Below are positions 13,336 to 24,869 of a stretch of DNA of 64,000 bases, in pieces. Under the pieces are notes generated by a model. The model did no database searches and was not told the DNA's origin. It saw nothing but the letters and a program-made list of their open reading frames with translations. Within the stretch, counting starts at the first letter, position 1. Each line of letters opens with the position of its first letter. Source of the DNA: Rhyzopertha dominica (lineage: Eukaryota > Arthropoda > Insecta > Coleoptera > Bostrichidae); NCBI GenBank assembly GCA_025024175.1, contig QCXZ01000064.1, positions 14,818,001-14,882,000 of the forward strand, written 5' to 3'. The translations under genes were made by a program, and so were the position numbers.

Positions 13336-13364
13336 TAATAATATTAATAATACTAATATATAAA
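13291..13364. repeat. AAT/AAC trinucleotide microsatellite
   Basis: About 74 bp of AAT repeats with a few AAC units. It encodes only poly-Asn on plus or poly-Leu/Ile on minus. Open frames across it (13076-13363 plus, 13168-13380 minus) are artefacts of the repeat. Confidence 0.95.
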
Positions 13365-13732
13365 TAAATAATAGTGACATAACTGTATGCCACTTACGCC
13401 TCTTACTTATTTTTCAGATAACTTTTAATATTAATTTTAATAATAATATTACTTTTTGGACAAATATAGTTCCATGGCAAGGCTTTATATATAAAAACTT
13501 GTTACCGCAATGCTCATTATAACTCTTACAAATTTGGTACCACCCTTTCGAAATACCCATTATAATGAGGCTACCTGGTTTTGGTATTGTTACATGATAG
13601 CGGAATCTGTAGACCAGAGTTGCAGGTATGTGGATGTGGGCACTGAAAGTAGTGATCCTAGCGACAGACAGACAGAACATGTCGAGACTGTTTTAAACTA
13701 GTTGTATAAATTTAGTGTATTTCGATACTAGT

Positions 13733-14184
13733 GTTTAAGGCTGGGATCCTGGAGAGAGAGAGGGAGAGAAAGATATATTCGAGCTAACGATAGAAAGACA
13801 ACAATCTATTTTTACAAAACAGAACCCCTAAAAACTACTGAATATTTACGGATAAATGAATGCTTATCTGAAAGGCAAAAGATTTAGCTAGAGCCTATAA
13901 GGTATTGTTTAAATAAATATACTTAATATTTTTTTAAATAATTACTAATTGCGAGGTCTGCCTTTCAAATTATTTTTAGCCTACACTCACGAATTTTGGT
14001 TATTACACCACTTAGTTAGCACATAAAAAGTAGCTTAGGTAAAAATGTCGATCACAAGCTTTCGAGTAAGAGCATTTTCAAAAGTATCGGTGAAGTAATT
14101 ATGTTTTGTAAAATAATTGTGATTCTTTTTCTATCGTTATCTCGGATGGATCCTTCCTCTTTCTCCAGGATTCCAGCCTTAAAC
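13733..14184. mobile_element. MITE with ~80-bp terminal inverted repeats
   Basis: The left end GTTTAAGGCTGGGATCCTGG matches the reverse complement of the right end, GTTTAAGGCTGGAATCCTGG, with one mismatch. Both continue into GAGA-rich sequence and then AACGATAGAAA and TTTTACAAAACA. TA lies next to each end (13729-13730 with two extra bases, and 14185-14186), compatible with a TA target. The 452-bp length, lack of coding capacity and strong inverted ends define a MITE. The superfamily is uncertain. Confidence 0.8.
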
Positions 14185-14189
14185 TAAAA

Positions 14190-17100
14190 GGAAGTTAGTC
14201 ATAAATCTGCAGTTTGCGAGCTCGAACGTTGCAACAGTATTTTCGTTATCTATAAATAAACATAACAAATAGTAAAATGGTACTATTAATAATTAGCTAT
14301 ACGTAATTTAACATTTCTGATTGTGCGCCATCATATGAGACAAAGCAGTTGCCCTTTTGTTATTACATACTCTCCTCATACTGTAAGATTACTAGCTCTT
14401 TCACGTTCTTAGCAGACTATACCAGTTCCTAACTAAAATCTATGGAGGCGAATACTAACCTCCGCAGTCCGCATATGTTATGGTATAAATTAGTTTCTCC
14501 TACTCATAATTGCCTGTATGTACGTTGGAGAGCTGAAGGTAGTTGTAGTGCAAAAAAACCTCTGTGATAACAAATTAAGAAAAATAACTACCTTGAAACG
14601 ATACTGCATTCCTTGAAGATATTATTAGACGGTTAGACGCAGGAATCCACCCATTAAAGTTTATTGCAGTTTTGTCCTCATTCAATGTAAAACAAAGCTT
14701 AAAGTTGCAGTCAGTAAATTACTGCGTGTATAAATTCAAAGAGCTATAGGTTTTAGCACCGCTACGGGATTTTAGATATACTCATTCCATTATGCTTATG
14801 GAATGAACTTGATATATTTATGAAAGGGAAACTTCGTACTATATACCGCGCTAACAGCGTTAATCAAATTATACAATGTAAACGGTAAAACAAAACCCAG
14901 TGGGAAACAGGAAGGAAGTTCGACAAAAGGAGCAGGGTATGGACACGGCGGAAGGGAGAACAACAATGAGAAGTAAACTTAACGCACTCTATGCACTGGC
15001 TTTTCCCTTGGAAATGTTGAAACGTTGAACACTTAGGAACTAAGCTGTAGAGAATAAATTAACATCGTATTAGAAAGGCAAAGTAGGAAACCAACTCATA
15101 AGCTCTAAATACGGCCAAGTTTCTTCCACAGTGCATTTACATGGCAAACAATTAGTTAGGTAGTCCAAACTGAAGTATCATGACAATTAAGGTGTATAAA
15201 TGTAATGTAAATAAATCGATAAAAATATACATTTCATAGTGCTTGAAGGAATTTCAATATCAATAATATTAGCAATGGAATATATGTATAACCGTTAGAT
15301 GCTTTAATAGTTACTGGTAATGATTATTTCTTCAGGTAGAAATAGTTGTTTGTTGTCTAGTCTAATTTAAAGTTAATAATAAAATTCCATAACCTACCAT
15401 GTTGATAAGGATTGATGGAAAATAAGAATTCTTGTTCATTTATTTTTTTTACTTAGGGTAGAAAGAATATAAAATTATTACGTTTATTGTCAATACAACT
15501 TACCATCGACTATTTTGAAAGCTGTGTACTTACACTATACAAAATTCTATGTCGATTACGTTATCAGTCCGTTATTTAAAAAAAGAATTACGATTGGATA
15601 ATGTTTGTATAGTGCTTAAGAGAGGTGCCATTATTGAGACGATATACAATAATAAAAAATATATAACAAGGTGGTGTCAACAATTGCTGCAGGCGCTTTT
15701 TTAGTCAACAATGCCTTGCGACTTTCAGTAAATTACACTTTATAAGAACCAGCTGTGTAAACAAAATTTAACTATACTCCGGGGATGTGGTAGCTTTATT
15801 CTCGATGCCAATAAAACAAGTTTTTGTTGCTTCTACGTTTATTTCAAAATTTTAAGTTATTACAAATAATTTTTGGTATGCATGATAAAGCATAACATTC
15901 ATCTTGAGAGCAAAAAAAATAGTTCTTGTGCTACGAGTAGGCGAGTACGACACAGGTTAACGGAAATAGGTGCAAGTTAATTAAGTGAGTTCGTTTCATA
16001 ATAAACATAATGCTCCACAATATTTGCCAATAGGTACACAAATGTTGGAATTACAATTTATACAAAACAAATTAGCACGATTATTAGTTCGCTACATTTT
16101 ATTATAAAAACCTTATAAATCATATAAGAGTATGTACTAGGTATATAAATAAATTGCCAACTAAATGTATTGGTATATTCTATCTAATTTTTTTGCGCTT
16201 ATGATAGATCAATATGGTTGCTTCAAAGTGCAATGCGAGATAAACAGTATAGCTGGCTAGCGTAACTCCGCAGTGAACATCGTCTTAATATTAGTAAGCA
16301 CAAAATGGATTCTACTTATTAATTGTACAAAAAAGCTTCTATGATGTTGCACCAAGTTTATAAGCGCCGAATTCAAATAATTGAGGCTATCCAAATGAAA
16401 TTCTTAAGGTCTCTAGCATATGGGAACGAAGGCCACCATTGTGGGCGAAACCATGTCATAAAGTTCCGTGGTTCAATGTAATACTTGCTCCATAAAAATT
16501 TGGAGTTGAACAATGAATGTGTTTCCATAATGCAGCTCTAAAAGAAAGTGCAAGCAAGCGCCCTAGCAACAATGCAATGTCATTAACTTGGACTGACTAA
16601 TCAATACGTTAAAATGTAAAGCATTTCTTTAAATTAGATAATTTATTACGTAAGGATTAATAACTTCCTCTTGTCTGCTAGACGTCATCCTAATATTCAG
16701 ATAGGAACAGAATTGAAATTATCGTTGTTATGATCGCTCTTGTACTGATAGATGAGCATTTGCTTATTTAGTATTCTCTTTAATTATACATCACGTTTTC
16801 TTGCGTTATAAGTTTAAGTGAAGCGATATGCCACATGTTCCATGATTCTGCTTAGCGTTAAAAGGTTGAGGAAGTTAAGCCTCAAATTGTAGCATACAAT
16901 AATTTTTGCGATGTAGAGTAAACAGAGAGTTTCTTTCTCGTTAGTTTAATATTTTGGTTGAAATACGTTGCACTCTGCTTTGCTTGGGTTTCTGGTAAAA
17001 CCTTCATTTCCTTCAATAGTTGTACAAGCATAAAAACGTTTACTAAATATTTAGATCAAACAGATATCAAGGAGTTACGTAGGTGCACTGTTAGTAGAAA

Positions 17101-17935
17101 CAGAAATAACCATCTAATAATGAAATCCTTCGATTTGGTGTGTGATAGATAATCTATACTTGAGTAGTGCAGCGCCCAATCACAATTACCTGAGGCACAA
17201 CCTCAACAAGATCGCGTATACCTGCAAACATGTTTACATTGCAGCAGAACCCCATTTCCTTTGTGTACAACGAATTCCACCGTGTGAGCAATTTACCACA
17301 AATCATTCACGTTTGGGTCGCAAAGCACTCCTTCACAAACTGCTGAAAAGGTTCCTTTGTTTCCTTTATACGCGAGTGACATTCAATTTCTTTTGCCGTA
17401 CTGAGAGGGAATTTTCATATCAAAAAACAACCCGAAAATATAAATTGCCATCCATCCTTGATGTATACGTGCAATAATTGGAAGGCGGGAAAACGTCAAA
17501 AGGAAGGATGGCCCTAACCGAGTGATGAAACGCGGCTGGCTAGGGCGCGGAGCTAATAAGAACATTTCTCACAGCTTTGAATATTTTACAGTATTTATAG
17601 ACATATCCGCTAACGATGCAATATTTCGATACAGAAAGTTCGGTACGGTACGAGAGTGCTCCTGAACACTTTAGCAAGTTTTGATAATTAGGAGGCAAAG
17701 TCTGAAGCTCATCAATAAGTTCTTGATTGCAATTCTATTGGAACCGTTAATCTGAGAAAACGTTGATATATGATATAATAGTTATTAGCCTGACAGCCAA
17801 TTATTGTAGTAAATGTTGCTTATTCTTACCGGCATAAAATACTATCTGCTAAGAAGCTTTTGAGAGGATCTGGGATTGTTATTACCGAGGATCTAACTCG
17901 TATTAGAGCATCTATTAGGAAGATGGCATCAGATA
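14190..17935. other. No recognised gene
   Basis: Long AT-rich stretch. The 111-codon frame at 17142-17477 has no recognisable motif. No RNA gene or repeat structure was evident by eye. Confidence 0.35.
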
Positions 17936-17939
17936 GAAG

Positions 17940-18798
17940 GCCGATTCCCACTTACGCAGCACGGTGCAGCACGGCACGGCGCGCAACGATGCAGCAAAAT
18001 GCTGCTTACAATTGTTTGCATGTATTTAAATGATACCGTTCCCATCTAAGCAGCACGGTCCGCTGCAGCACGGCGCGGTACGCTGCAGAAAAATTTCAAT
18101 TCATCGGTGTAAGTTTCCATGCGTCAATTGACGCACGCTGCTGCTTGTGCCGAACAGAAGTGGGATGCTCATAACCGAAACTTTGTGTGATGTCCCGTTA
18201 GTGGAACGCGTACAATATTGTACAATTCACTGAGTTTTTTGGAAGACATTCTATGATGTTTATACAATTTGCGTTCATCCTCCTGGAATTTTCTAAAAAG
18301 TGTGTGAAATTCACCCTCTTCCATTCTTGCATGAAATATATCGTGAACCCAATGGTTTCGCCTTTTTCTTCTTTTCTTTTTATTTTCTTTGTGTTCATGA
18401 CTTACAACAGCTGATCAATAAATTGTCCGATGACGACGATGTAGACGTGTAATTAACTTCTGGCGTGCACATTGTATGTTATTAAGGGGGGAATTCGCGT
18501 CCTGATTTGTAGAGGTTTGCGCAAATACATCTCACGGATCCAATTTTGCACATACTTCATCGAACCAAATTGTGTTATGTAGATAAAAGGTTGCTCTAGC
18601 GGGGTTGTATATTTAGTGATTATTATTTTTATTTTATTATCTAATTAATAATATATATAATGATGATAAAGTTTTATTAAACTTCTGGTTCTGCTGTACA
18701 CTGCCGCATAAGTGGGAATAGCTACCAAAAAATGACGCATCGTGCAGTGTCGCGCCGCGCTGCAACGCATCGTGTCGTGCTGCATTAGTGGGAATCTA
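17940..18798. mobile_element. PIF/Harbinger derivative with doubled GC-rich ends
   Basis: The left end carries ATTCCCACTTACGCAGCACGG and GC-rich repeats of GCACGG. The right end, read on minus, carries ATTCCCACTAATGCAGCACG. These match the style of insect Harbinger termini, which have dense subterminal GCACGG repeats. A second left-type end (TTCCCATCTAAGCAGCACGG) lies about 100 bp inside, near 18049. A second right-type end (ATTCCCACTTATGCGGC on minus) lies near 18719, and an outward-facing end at about 18155-18166. The inner 18.17-18.41 kb encodes a Harbinger transposase N-terminal piece but no nuclease domain, so this is an internal-deletion derivative. The 3-bp target duplication could not be fixed. 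Confidence 0.75.
18169..18414 (-). pseudogene. PIF/Harbinger transposase N-terminal fragment
   Basis: This open frame of about 81 codons runs between TGA codons and has no clear start Met. It reads KKRRKRRNHWVHDI, then EEGEFHTLFRKFQEDERKL, then HHRMSSKKLSELYNIV. The basic RR-W-VH block, the GEFHTLF motif and the R-MS-F/L-ELL motif are the conserved entry region of PIF/Harbinger nucleases. In full-length proteins the DDE domain follows. Here the frame ends after about 80 codons and runs into the element's own terminal repeats, so the catalytic domain has been deleted. The upstream TGA at 18415-18417 could be a real stop or the edge of a lost exon. Confidence 0.8.
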
Positions 18799-18799
18799 A

Positions 18800-19225
18800 C
18801 TAGATTTGGCCAAAAAAACGTGTAGACTTCGGACGGTAGAATGGTTGTTAGATGCTGTGGGCAAGTGCATAAATTGGAAAATGAAGACCAATATTTGAGT
18901 CTGGCGGCTGGTGACTGATGAGAAACGCTTTGCTGAGGGTGTATTCTTAATGTATATATTTGTTTTTTTTCCTTGTACTATTGAGATTTCGACTTCATCA
19001 GTGCAGTGAGAAACTATATGTTGTTCATTTATATTATGATAACTGTACATATATTGTTTGGGGCCTATTTTCAGAGTAAAAGGATGATAACATAATGCAA
19101 TTGCTTACCGGATACTTACTTATTGGCTTTTGGTTTTCGCTGTAGGAATACTTTTTTTTGCTTGGAAAATATTGTGAATTTATCTTTATTATTTATACTT
19201 TTTGGCGGGCGAGTTGTTCGGAATT
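18800..19225. other. Spacer between Harbinger derivative and LINE
   Basis: No recognisable feature. It may include the 5' untranslated part of the LINE that follows. Confidence 0.35.
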
Positions 19226-19247
19226 AGGCTGTTGCTGGTGTGTGAAT

Positions 19248-19830
19248 ATGAACATTTTTCATTTGAATGTGCGTTCTTTGCTTAGTAAGTTTCAGGAGTT
19301 TAAAGACTATTTTAGGGACCGTGAGTTTGATGTGCTGGCTATTACTGAAACCTGGTTGGATGTTTCCATGGTATTCGTAAGTTAAATTTACCTTATATGT
19401 TTAATTCTTTTGAGCTTGTCACTGTAACTATGCAGTTGAGCGGCCGCTCATTGCTGCTTTGTGTGTTGCATAGGCCGTCTACTCTGCAAGGCTTTGCCGA
19501 GTTCTTGAGCGAATTTGAAAATTTATTAAATTTAGTCATGCAAATGGCGGATGACGTTATTTTAGTCGGAGATTTTAACATCGACTTATTAGACGTAAAT
19601 TCTTATTATGTTAAACGTTATGTGAAGCTGCTGGAAACCTTTAATTTTACCCAAATTGTGAACTAACCTACTCGTGTGGGTTTGAGTTCGTCAACCCTTA
19701 TTGATCACAGCGTTGTTTCTAATTTATCGTCGGTAAAAGCAGTTAATGTTTACAGTGATCACTCCATTTCAGACCATTATAGAGTGGTTTGTACTCTTGA
19801 TTTACCTCATTTGCATAGGCACGTGTAAAA
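19248..19830 (+). pseudogene. LINE endonuclease (APE/EEP type) remnant
   Basis: The first piece reads MNIFHLNVRSLLSKFQEF and LAITETWLD. The NVRSL and TETWL motifs hold the Asn and Glu of the EEP catalytic site. About 60-70 residues are then missing near 19380-19395. The frame resumes with LCVLHRPS, ILVGDFNIDLL (the GDFN motif with Asp and Asn), PTRVGLSSSTLIDH and YSDHSISDH (the terminal SDH motif). In intact LINE endonucleases these motifs lie in one frame. Here a stop at about 19664 and frame changes interrupt them. The enzyme would nick target DNA to prime reverse transcription, and this copy cannot make it. Confidence 0.82.
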
Positions 19831-19962
19831 ATTAATACAGCATCGTTGTTTTAAGACATGTTGATGATTTTTTGAATGAACTGGCGCAAATTGCATGGAA
19901 CTAAGTATACAATTTTCTAGATGTTGAAGAAAAAATTGCCTTTTTAAATTATCACCTTCTTT

Positions 19963-21720
19963 TTGTCTTTGATAGGCATGCACCGATGGTTAGCAAAAGA
20001 TCTAAGAAAAAAAACAGCACCGTGGCTAACTGACAATTTGCGGTTTATGATGAGTCTGAGAGATAAGGATTTGAGCCGTTTCAGAGCCACTCGTTACCCT
20101 CGGCGCTGGAAATATTATAAAAATTTGAGAAACCTAGTGAACAAAACCGCCGAATTGGGAAAAAGCTTATCTGCAGCACCTCGTGTCTTCTGCGGGCAGG
20201 ACTGAGCTGTTCCGGGAATTAAATAGCTTGGGCACTGTATTTAAGAACTCAAAATTACCGGAAAATCTGATTAATACAAATGATTATTGTAATTTTTTAT
20301 TAGATATTCCATCTAAGAACTTTCGACCTGATCCGTTGCTTTTGATTAGATATTTGAAAGACAGAATGATTCAATCGTGTTTTGGATTATTTTCTTTCGT
20401 GAGCGAGAGGGCAGTTTATGATACTCTTAAATCCGTGAAAAGTAATGCTTGTGGGTACGATATGATCTCTCTAAATTTAATTTGTTACAGCATCCCGGTA
20501 CTTTTGCCTATATTCACACACATTATAAATGTTTGTCTCAGTCGCGGAATATTTCCCGATTCTTGGAAGCCTGCTGTTGTGACACTGATCCCTAAGACTG
20601 GTACTTCCGTAACGCATAAAGATTTGCGGCCTGTAAGCGTTTTACCTTTGCTATCCAAAGTGTTGGAGAAAATTATGTTGTTATAGTTGCTTAGTCATGT
20701 ACAACGGTATAACTTACTACCGCGTGCACAGTCAGGTTTTCGTAGAAACTATAGTTGTGAGACAGATTTATTAAATGTCACCGATGGGTGTAAAGCTTTG
20801 GATGAGGATAATTTTTGTCTATTGGTTTTGCTAGATTTCTCCAGGGCTTTTGACACCATTAGCCACGACTTGCTTTTAGCGATACTACATCACTTGGGGT
20901 TGGGAACGGGCGCAATTCGTATGTTCAGGAGCTACTTCATTGATCGCACGTGTACGGTTAAAATCGTTGATGATGTGTCAAGAGCTGCTGTGATGTCCCG
21001 CAAGGTTCAATTTCGGGGCCACTGCTTCTCTTTGTATACGTCAGTGTTGATGTCATTTATAAGATATGGGGATTACCATCTTTACGCTGATGATACCCAG
21101 AATATGTATAGATTGGCGAGGGGTGAAGTAGCAGACGTTAATAATTACATCAATATACCTGAATAGCTTTGCTGCAACATATGAGCAACACTCACTTATT
21201 ATTAATCCCGCTAAGTCCAAGTTAATATTATTTGGCAAGCCCACTAGGCCTACTCAGCGCGAGAAGTGGCTGCACAATTCAATGTTCTTATTAATGGTCA
21301 ACGTTTGGAACTGGTGGATCATGCTAAAACCTTGGGTCTAATAATAGACTATAGGCTGCGCTTTGATGTACACGTTTCCTATTTAGTTCGCAAAGACTTT
21401 GCAATGTTTAGACTAATTTATCGCGTGCATAACTTGCTAACAACTAAGCAAAAGGTCTATTTGTGCGATGCTCTTGTGCTGTCACTTTTTAACTATGCGG
21501 ACACAGTCTAGGGTCCTTGTTTGGACTCTGTCCATTATCGCAGGGTTCAGATGGTTCAGAACTCCTGCTTGCGGATTATACGTTGTCAGACGGTCTATTT
21601 CTGTTCGTTATAAGTTGGGGCTGGTACCATGGTTTGAGTATGGAATGCAGGAGAAAGTTACATGCAGCCTTTTTATATCATAAAATAATTTTATATAAAA
21701 GTCCGCCATGTTTCTTTCCG
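19963..21720 (+). pseudogene. LINE reverse transcriptase remnant
   Basis: The motifs run in order. GYDMISLNLI and FPDSWKPAVVTLIPKTG are RT box 1. DLRPVSVLPLLSKVLEK is box 2. SGFRRNYSCETDLL and LLDFSRAFDTISHDLL form box A, which retains the catalytic Asp. LYADDTQ is box C, with the YADD catalytic pair retained. NPAKSKLILFGKP and HAKTLGLIIDYRLRF are boxes D/E. The usual GVPQGS box B is degraded around 20995-21020. A TAG near 20684 separates the finger and palm pieces, and frame changes occur near 20200, 21160 and 21510. The C-terminal part (LFNYADTV, then a NSCLRII-like stretch) resembles the end of jockey/CR1 polymerases. Confidence 0.85.
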
Positions 21721-22112
21721 TAGATCATTTTCCTATAACGTTGCATTTATTTAAAACCAGGTGCCTGAGCATTTCAAAACAAAATCTTCATTATACTTTA
21801 AATTTCATTATAAAAAATATTTATTGCTCTTGGCATAGTTTTTTCTCTTTTTTTACATCTAGCCTGATGCTCGCCTACACCCCTTTCTGGATCGTCCTGT
21901 TGTAGCTGTGGTATGGACTTTCCTTTAATTGCGTATCGCGCGTATTTTATCCTGTTTCTTGGTAAGCAGCGTTTAAGTGGTAGAGCAGTTTTTAGACCTT
22001 TTGGTCGATGACTGAACTTCGCCGTTTCGGTGTTACCAGCATATCTCACATATCTACATTATATACTTACTTAGGCGCATTTGTATTTGATTGCTGGCAG
22101 GTTGCCGAATAA

Positions 22113-22140
22113 AGACATTATTATTGTTATTATTATTAAT
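22113..22140 (+). repeat. LINE 3' microsatellite tail (ATT)n
   Basis: An ATT/GTT trinucleotide run directly follows an AATAAA-containing 3' end. The same kind of tail ends the related LINE at 62.16 kb, supporting assignment to the element. Confidence 0.75.
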
Positions 22141-22419
22141 GTAGGAATATCATTACTAGAAGAGATAAGTTTCTTAAACATTATCGTCGTATTTAGGACC
22201 TATTTTTGTTTTGCATTGGATTTTTAAAAGCGTAAATAGTGGTTAGTCGGGGCCCAATCATTATATATTCCTGTGTGGCCAATTATCATCGCATTCTTTT
22301 TTCTTTCAGTTACAACGGTACATAATTAGGATTTAGACAACACGCTAAAAGTATTTGAGGAGCTTTTATTGAGAAAGATATAAAGAAGATGTTGTTTAAG
22401 TTTTAGAGACCATTAAAAA

Positions 22420-23545
22420 TTAAATGGATCAAAAAGAAGTTTCTAAGCTATCTAGCATTCCTCAAGTAACTCTTCAGTTTAGGTCATGTGAAAATGTAAC
22501 AATAAGATTTCTCTTAGACCCAAACCAATACTGACTTTGGAACAAGATGCTTTACTGAGAATTGGATTTCAACATCTCACAAAAGAAAGGTTTTCCGCCT
22601 AGAATGGAAGATATTGATGTTTCTGTAAAGTATCTCCTGGATACTGTTCCTAGAAATAATCCACTGAAGGATAACCTGTTTTAAAACGTCATCTGAATAT
22701 CATGCTACAAATTTGCAAAGGAATAACAGTAGCCAGCTCACTTGTATCTAGTAGAGAAGCATATATTAAGGTTAAGGACTTTGAAGATCCTAACGGGTAT
22801 TATATTGGATACGAAACCTCCTTTTCGCTGTGTCCACAAAACAAAATAGTTTTCGCTCCGAAGGAGGCGAAGAACTTATATGAAATACAATAACAAAATC
22901 GGAGCAATGTTCACATTTTCAGCTCACGATGATGTAACCCCTCCAATAATTATCTATATATATCTACAAAAAATTACTGTCCGAATTGTAAAATCAGTAC
23001 TGGATACATGAGGAATCGGATACAGGGACAACGTACATAGGAAATATTTTCTATCATTAGTTAAAAAGAAGAACATAACGTTTCCAATCGTCTTGTTTGT
23101 TGACTATTGTAGCGCTAATTTGAGGTATGAATTCAGCGATGTATGTTTAAAGTTAGAAATAGTTTAATAATAGTATGAGAATTATGTAGCTCTCAGATCT
23201 AGCCGTGTTTAGGACTTTAGAAGAAAGTTGGAAAAAGCAGCATTAAAATTTTTAAGGGAGTATTCAAATCGAATTGCGACAAAAAAAGATTGCGCCAATG
23301 TTAAAAACCGTGATGAATAATGTAAAATCGAAAGCGATACGACATAGTTTTTGTGCTTGCGTGCTAGATATTGTACCCGTCTACAATCGGTTAAGAACAA
23401 TGAAACAAATTCCAATACAGTACGCAACAATGAAACAGAAGCAATTACGTTTGAAGCATTTAGGAAAATTGATGGATGATAGGTCAGGTAGAGTTTTAGG
23501 TGTAGAATATTTATATTTTGTGCTTTACGCTGAAATGTTAAAGTA
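22420..23545 (+). pseudogene. Pogo-type (DDE_1) transposase pseudogene
   Basis: The pieces run colinearly across frames. MDQKEVSKLSSIPQVTLQF is the psq-like helix-turn-helix. GFPPRMEDIDVSVKYLL and NNPLKDNL are the CENP-B-like DNA-binding region. YETSFSLCPQNKIVFAPKEA is the first-Asp block. ITFPIVLFVDYCS is the second-Asp block, with Asp at 23102-23104. DLAVFRTLEESWKKA is the third block (Asp at 23196-23198). A C-terminal PMLKTVMNNVKSKAIRHSF motif follows. In the first block the family's DE pair reads YE (Tyr codon 22810-22812), so the first catalytic Asp is lost. Stops occur near 22533, 22682, 22891 and 23165. Pogo elements cut and paste at TA. Terminal repeats were not identified. It begins about 280 bp after the LINE tail. 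Confidence 0.82.
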
Positions 23546-23650
23546 CCTGTAGTTTTATATCCACGTACACTGCCTTTTTCTTAATATGTATGTTCTTAGT
23601 TTTCGTTCTCCTATTGATCGTACCGCGAGGTACGTGAAAAAGGAGATCTA

Positions 23651-24538
23651 TATACAGGGTCCGCCAGGCTCGTATTTTCTTTGGTTTTTAAGGTACAACC
23701 TTAAGCTATATCTCAAATTGTAGGTCGTTTGGAACTCTTTAAAAATAGCATAGTGAGTGTCCAGAATGGTTTTTTGCAGATTGTGATATTTTGCAAATAA
23801 ACTTAATTTTTGTAAATATTTTTAACCTTACCCCGTATAATAAATATTGCTTCATAGTTGGATGCCGACTTTTGTCTTCTTCAATTTGTGTCATTACCAT
23901 GAATGCGTGATTTTTACTCCTTCTTAGTGTATAAAAAGAAGATCTAGTCGCCGCCATGTTTTGTTAGAGAGGCTGGAAAACGAAACCCTGCGATGAGGCT
24001 AGTTTGGTTTTCTACATCGCGCACTAGCCTTGTCGCAGGGTTTCGTTTTCTAGCCTCCCTCTATTTAGAACGAACTTTGTACTTTATTTATTTTATTTAT
24101 TTAAAAATCACTTAAAATTTTGTAGTTTTGTGTGCAGCGATGGGTATGTAGGCACAATTTGTGCCGTAATAAGCTACCAAACTAACACTTAAAAATTTTG
24201 AGCAACCCTATTTACAGAACATGGCGGCGACTAGTTTTTCTTGTTTTTTACTAAGAAGGAGTAAAAATTACGCAAACACGGTAATGACACAAATTGAAGA
24301 AGACAAAAGTCAACATTCAACTATGAAGCAATATTTATTATACGGGGCAAGGTTAAAAAATATTTGCAAAAATTAACTAACTAATTAAATACAAATTATT
24401 ATAATCCTAAAAAAAGTTTTTTAGACACCCTTTGAGCTATCTTTAAAGAGTTTAAAAAGACCTACATAACTTAAGGTTGTACCTAAAAAAATTAATGAAA
24501 TACGAGCCTGGGGAGTTTTAGGTGGCGGACCCTGTATA
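23651..24538. mobile_element. Foldback mariner-type MITE, TA target
   Basis: The left arm (23651-23965) begins TATACAGGGTCCGCC. The right arm (24217-24538) ends GGCGGACCCTGTATA, its inverse. The arms stay complementary for about 300 bp, including the stretch encoding MAAT and TQIEEDKS on the outward strands, so each arm holds a copy of the same short frame. The duplicated TA at both edges fits Tc1/mariner integration. The related sequence at 24661-24690 preserves what looks like the empty site, with GGAGAACTATA running straight into TATCACTCAATG. An 89-bp inner palindrome occupies the loop. No transposase is encoded. Confidence 0.85.
23969..24057. repeat. Inner palindrome within the MITE loop
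   Basis: GAGGCTGGAAAACGAAACCC on the left pairs with GGGTTTCGTTTTCTAGCCTC on the right around a loop of about 20 bp that is itself partly complementary (GGCTAGT / ACTAGCC). It may be a second, smaller hairpin element nested in the MITE. Confidence 0.8.
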
Positions 24539-24776
24539 TCACTCAATGGAACGGAATTGATCAGATGACGACCAAACTTAGTATGGTAGTAGCTCATTAC
24601 CCACTGACCTCCAATCCGGAGCCCTACGGTGTGCAGCCGCCCGCTTCAAAAGTTACAGGACACCAAAGTTGGAGAACTATATATATCACTCAATGAAACG
24701 GATGATCGGATCACGACCAAACTCAGTATGGTAGTAGCTCATGCCCAACTCACCTCCAATCCGGAGCTCTACAGTT
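24538..24776. repeat. Tandem duplication, ~147-bp period
   Basis: Two units start with ATCACTCAATGGAACGG (24538) and ATCACTCAATGAAACGG (24685). They share CTCAGTATGGTAGTAGCTCA and CTCACCTCCAATCCGGAGC-like blocks with small differences. The first unit abuts the right end of the MITE, so the MITE interrupts this unit. The frame at 24629-24865 is built from the duplicated sequence and has no recognised function. Confidence 0.8.
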
Positions 24777-24869
24777 TTTTCGGTTTGGACGATTCCACTG
24801 GTTTCAAGATCATTGCACCCTTCGGTCAATTAGCGGTTAATGATACGGTAATGTGTAATATATAATGTG

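Larger units (their letters stand above)
19230..22140 (+). mobile_element. CR1/jockey-like non-LTR retrotransposon, degenerate
   Basis: In the expected order on the plus strand it shows an apurinic-type endonuclease (19.25-19.83 kb), a linker, a reverse transcriptase (20.4-21.1 kb), a thumb/C-terminal region (21.2-21.7 kb) and an AT-rich 3' UTR. The 3' end is AATAAAGACATTATTATTG followed by an ATT-type microsatellite tail. Frameshifts and stops are spread along the coding part and the endonuclease has an internal deletion. The clade is judged from the YADDTQ box, the SGFRRN-SCETDLL box and the microsatellite tail. CR1/L2/Kiri-type and jockey-type elements are both possible. Confidence 0.85.

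Noticed and set aside
13076..13380. Plus 95-codon and minus 70-codon frames with poly-Asn or poly-Leu
   Set aside because: Produced by the AAT microsatellite; no other coding support.
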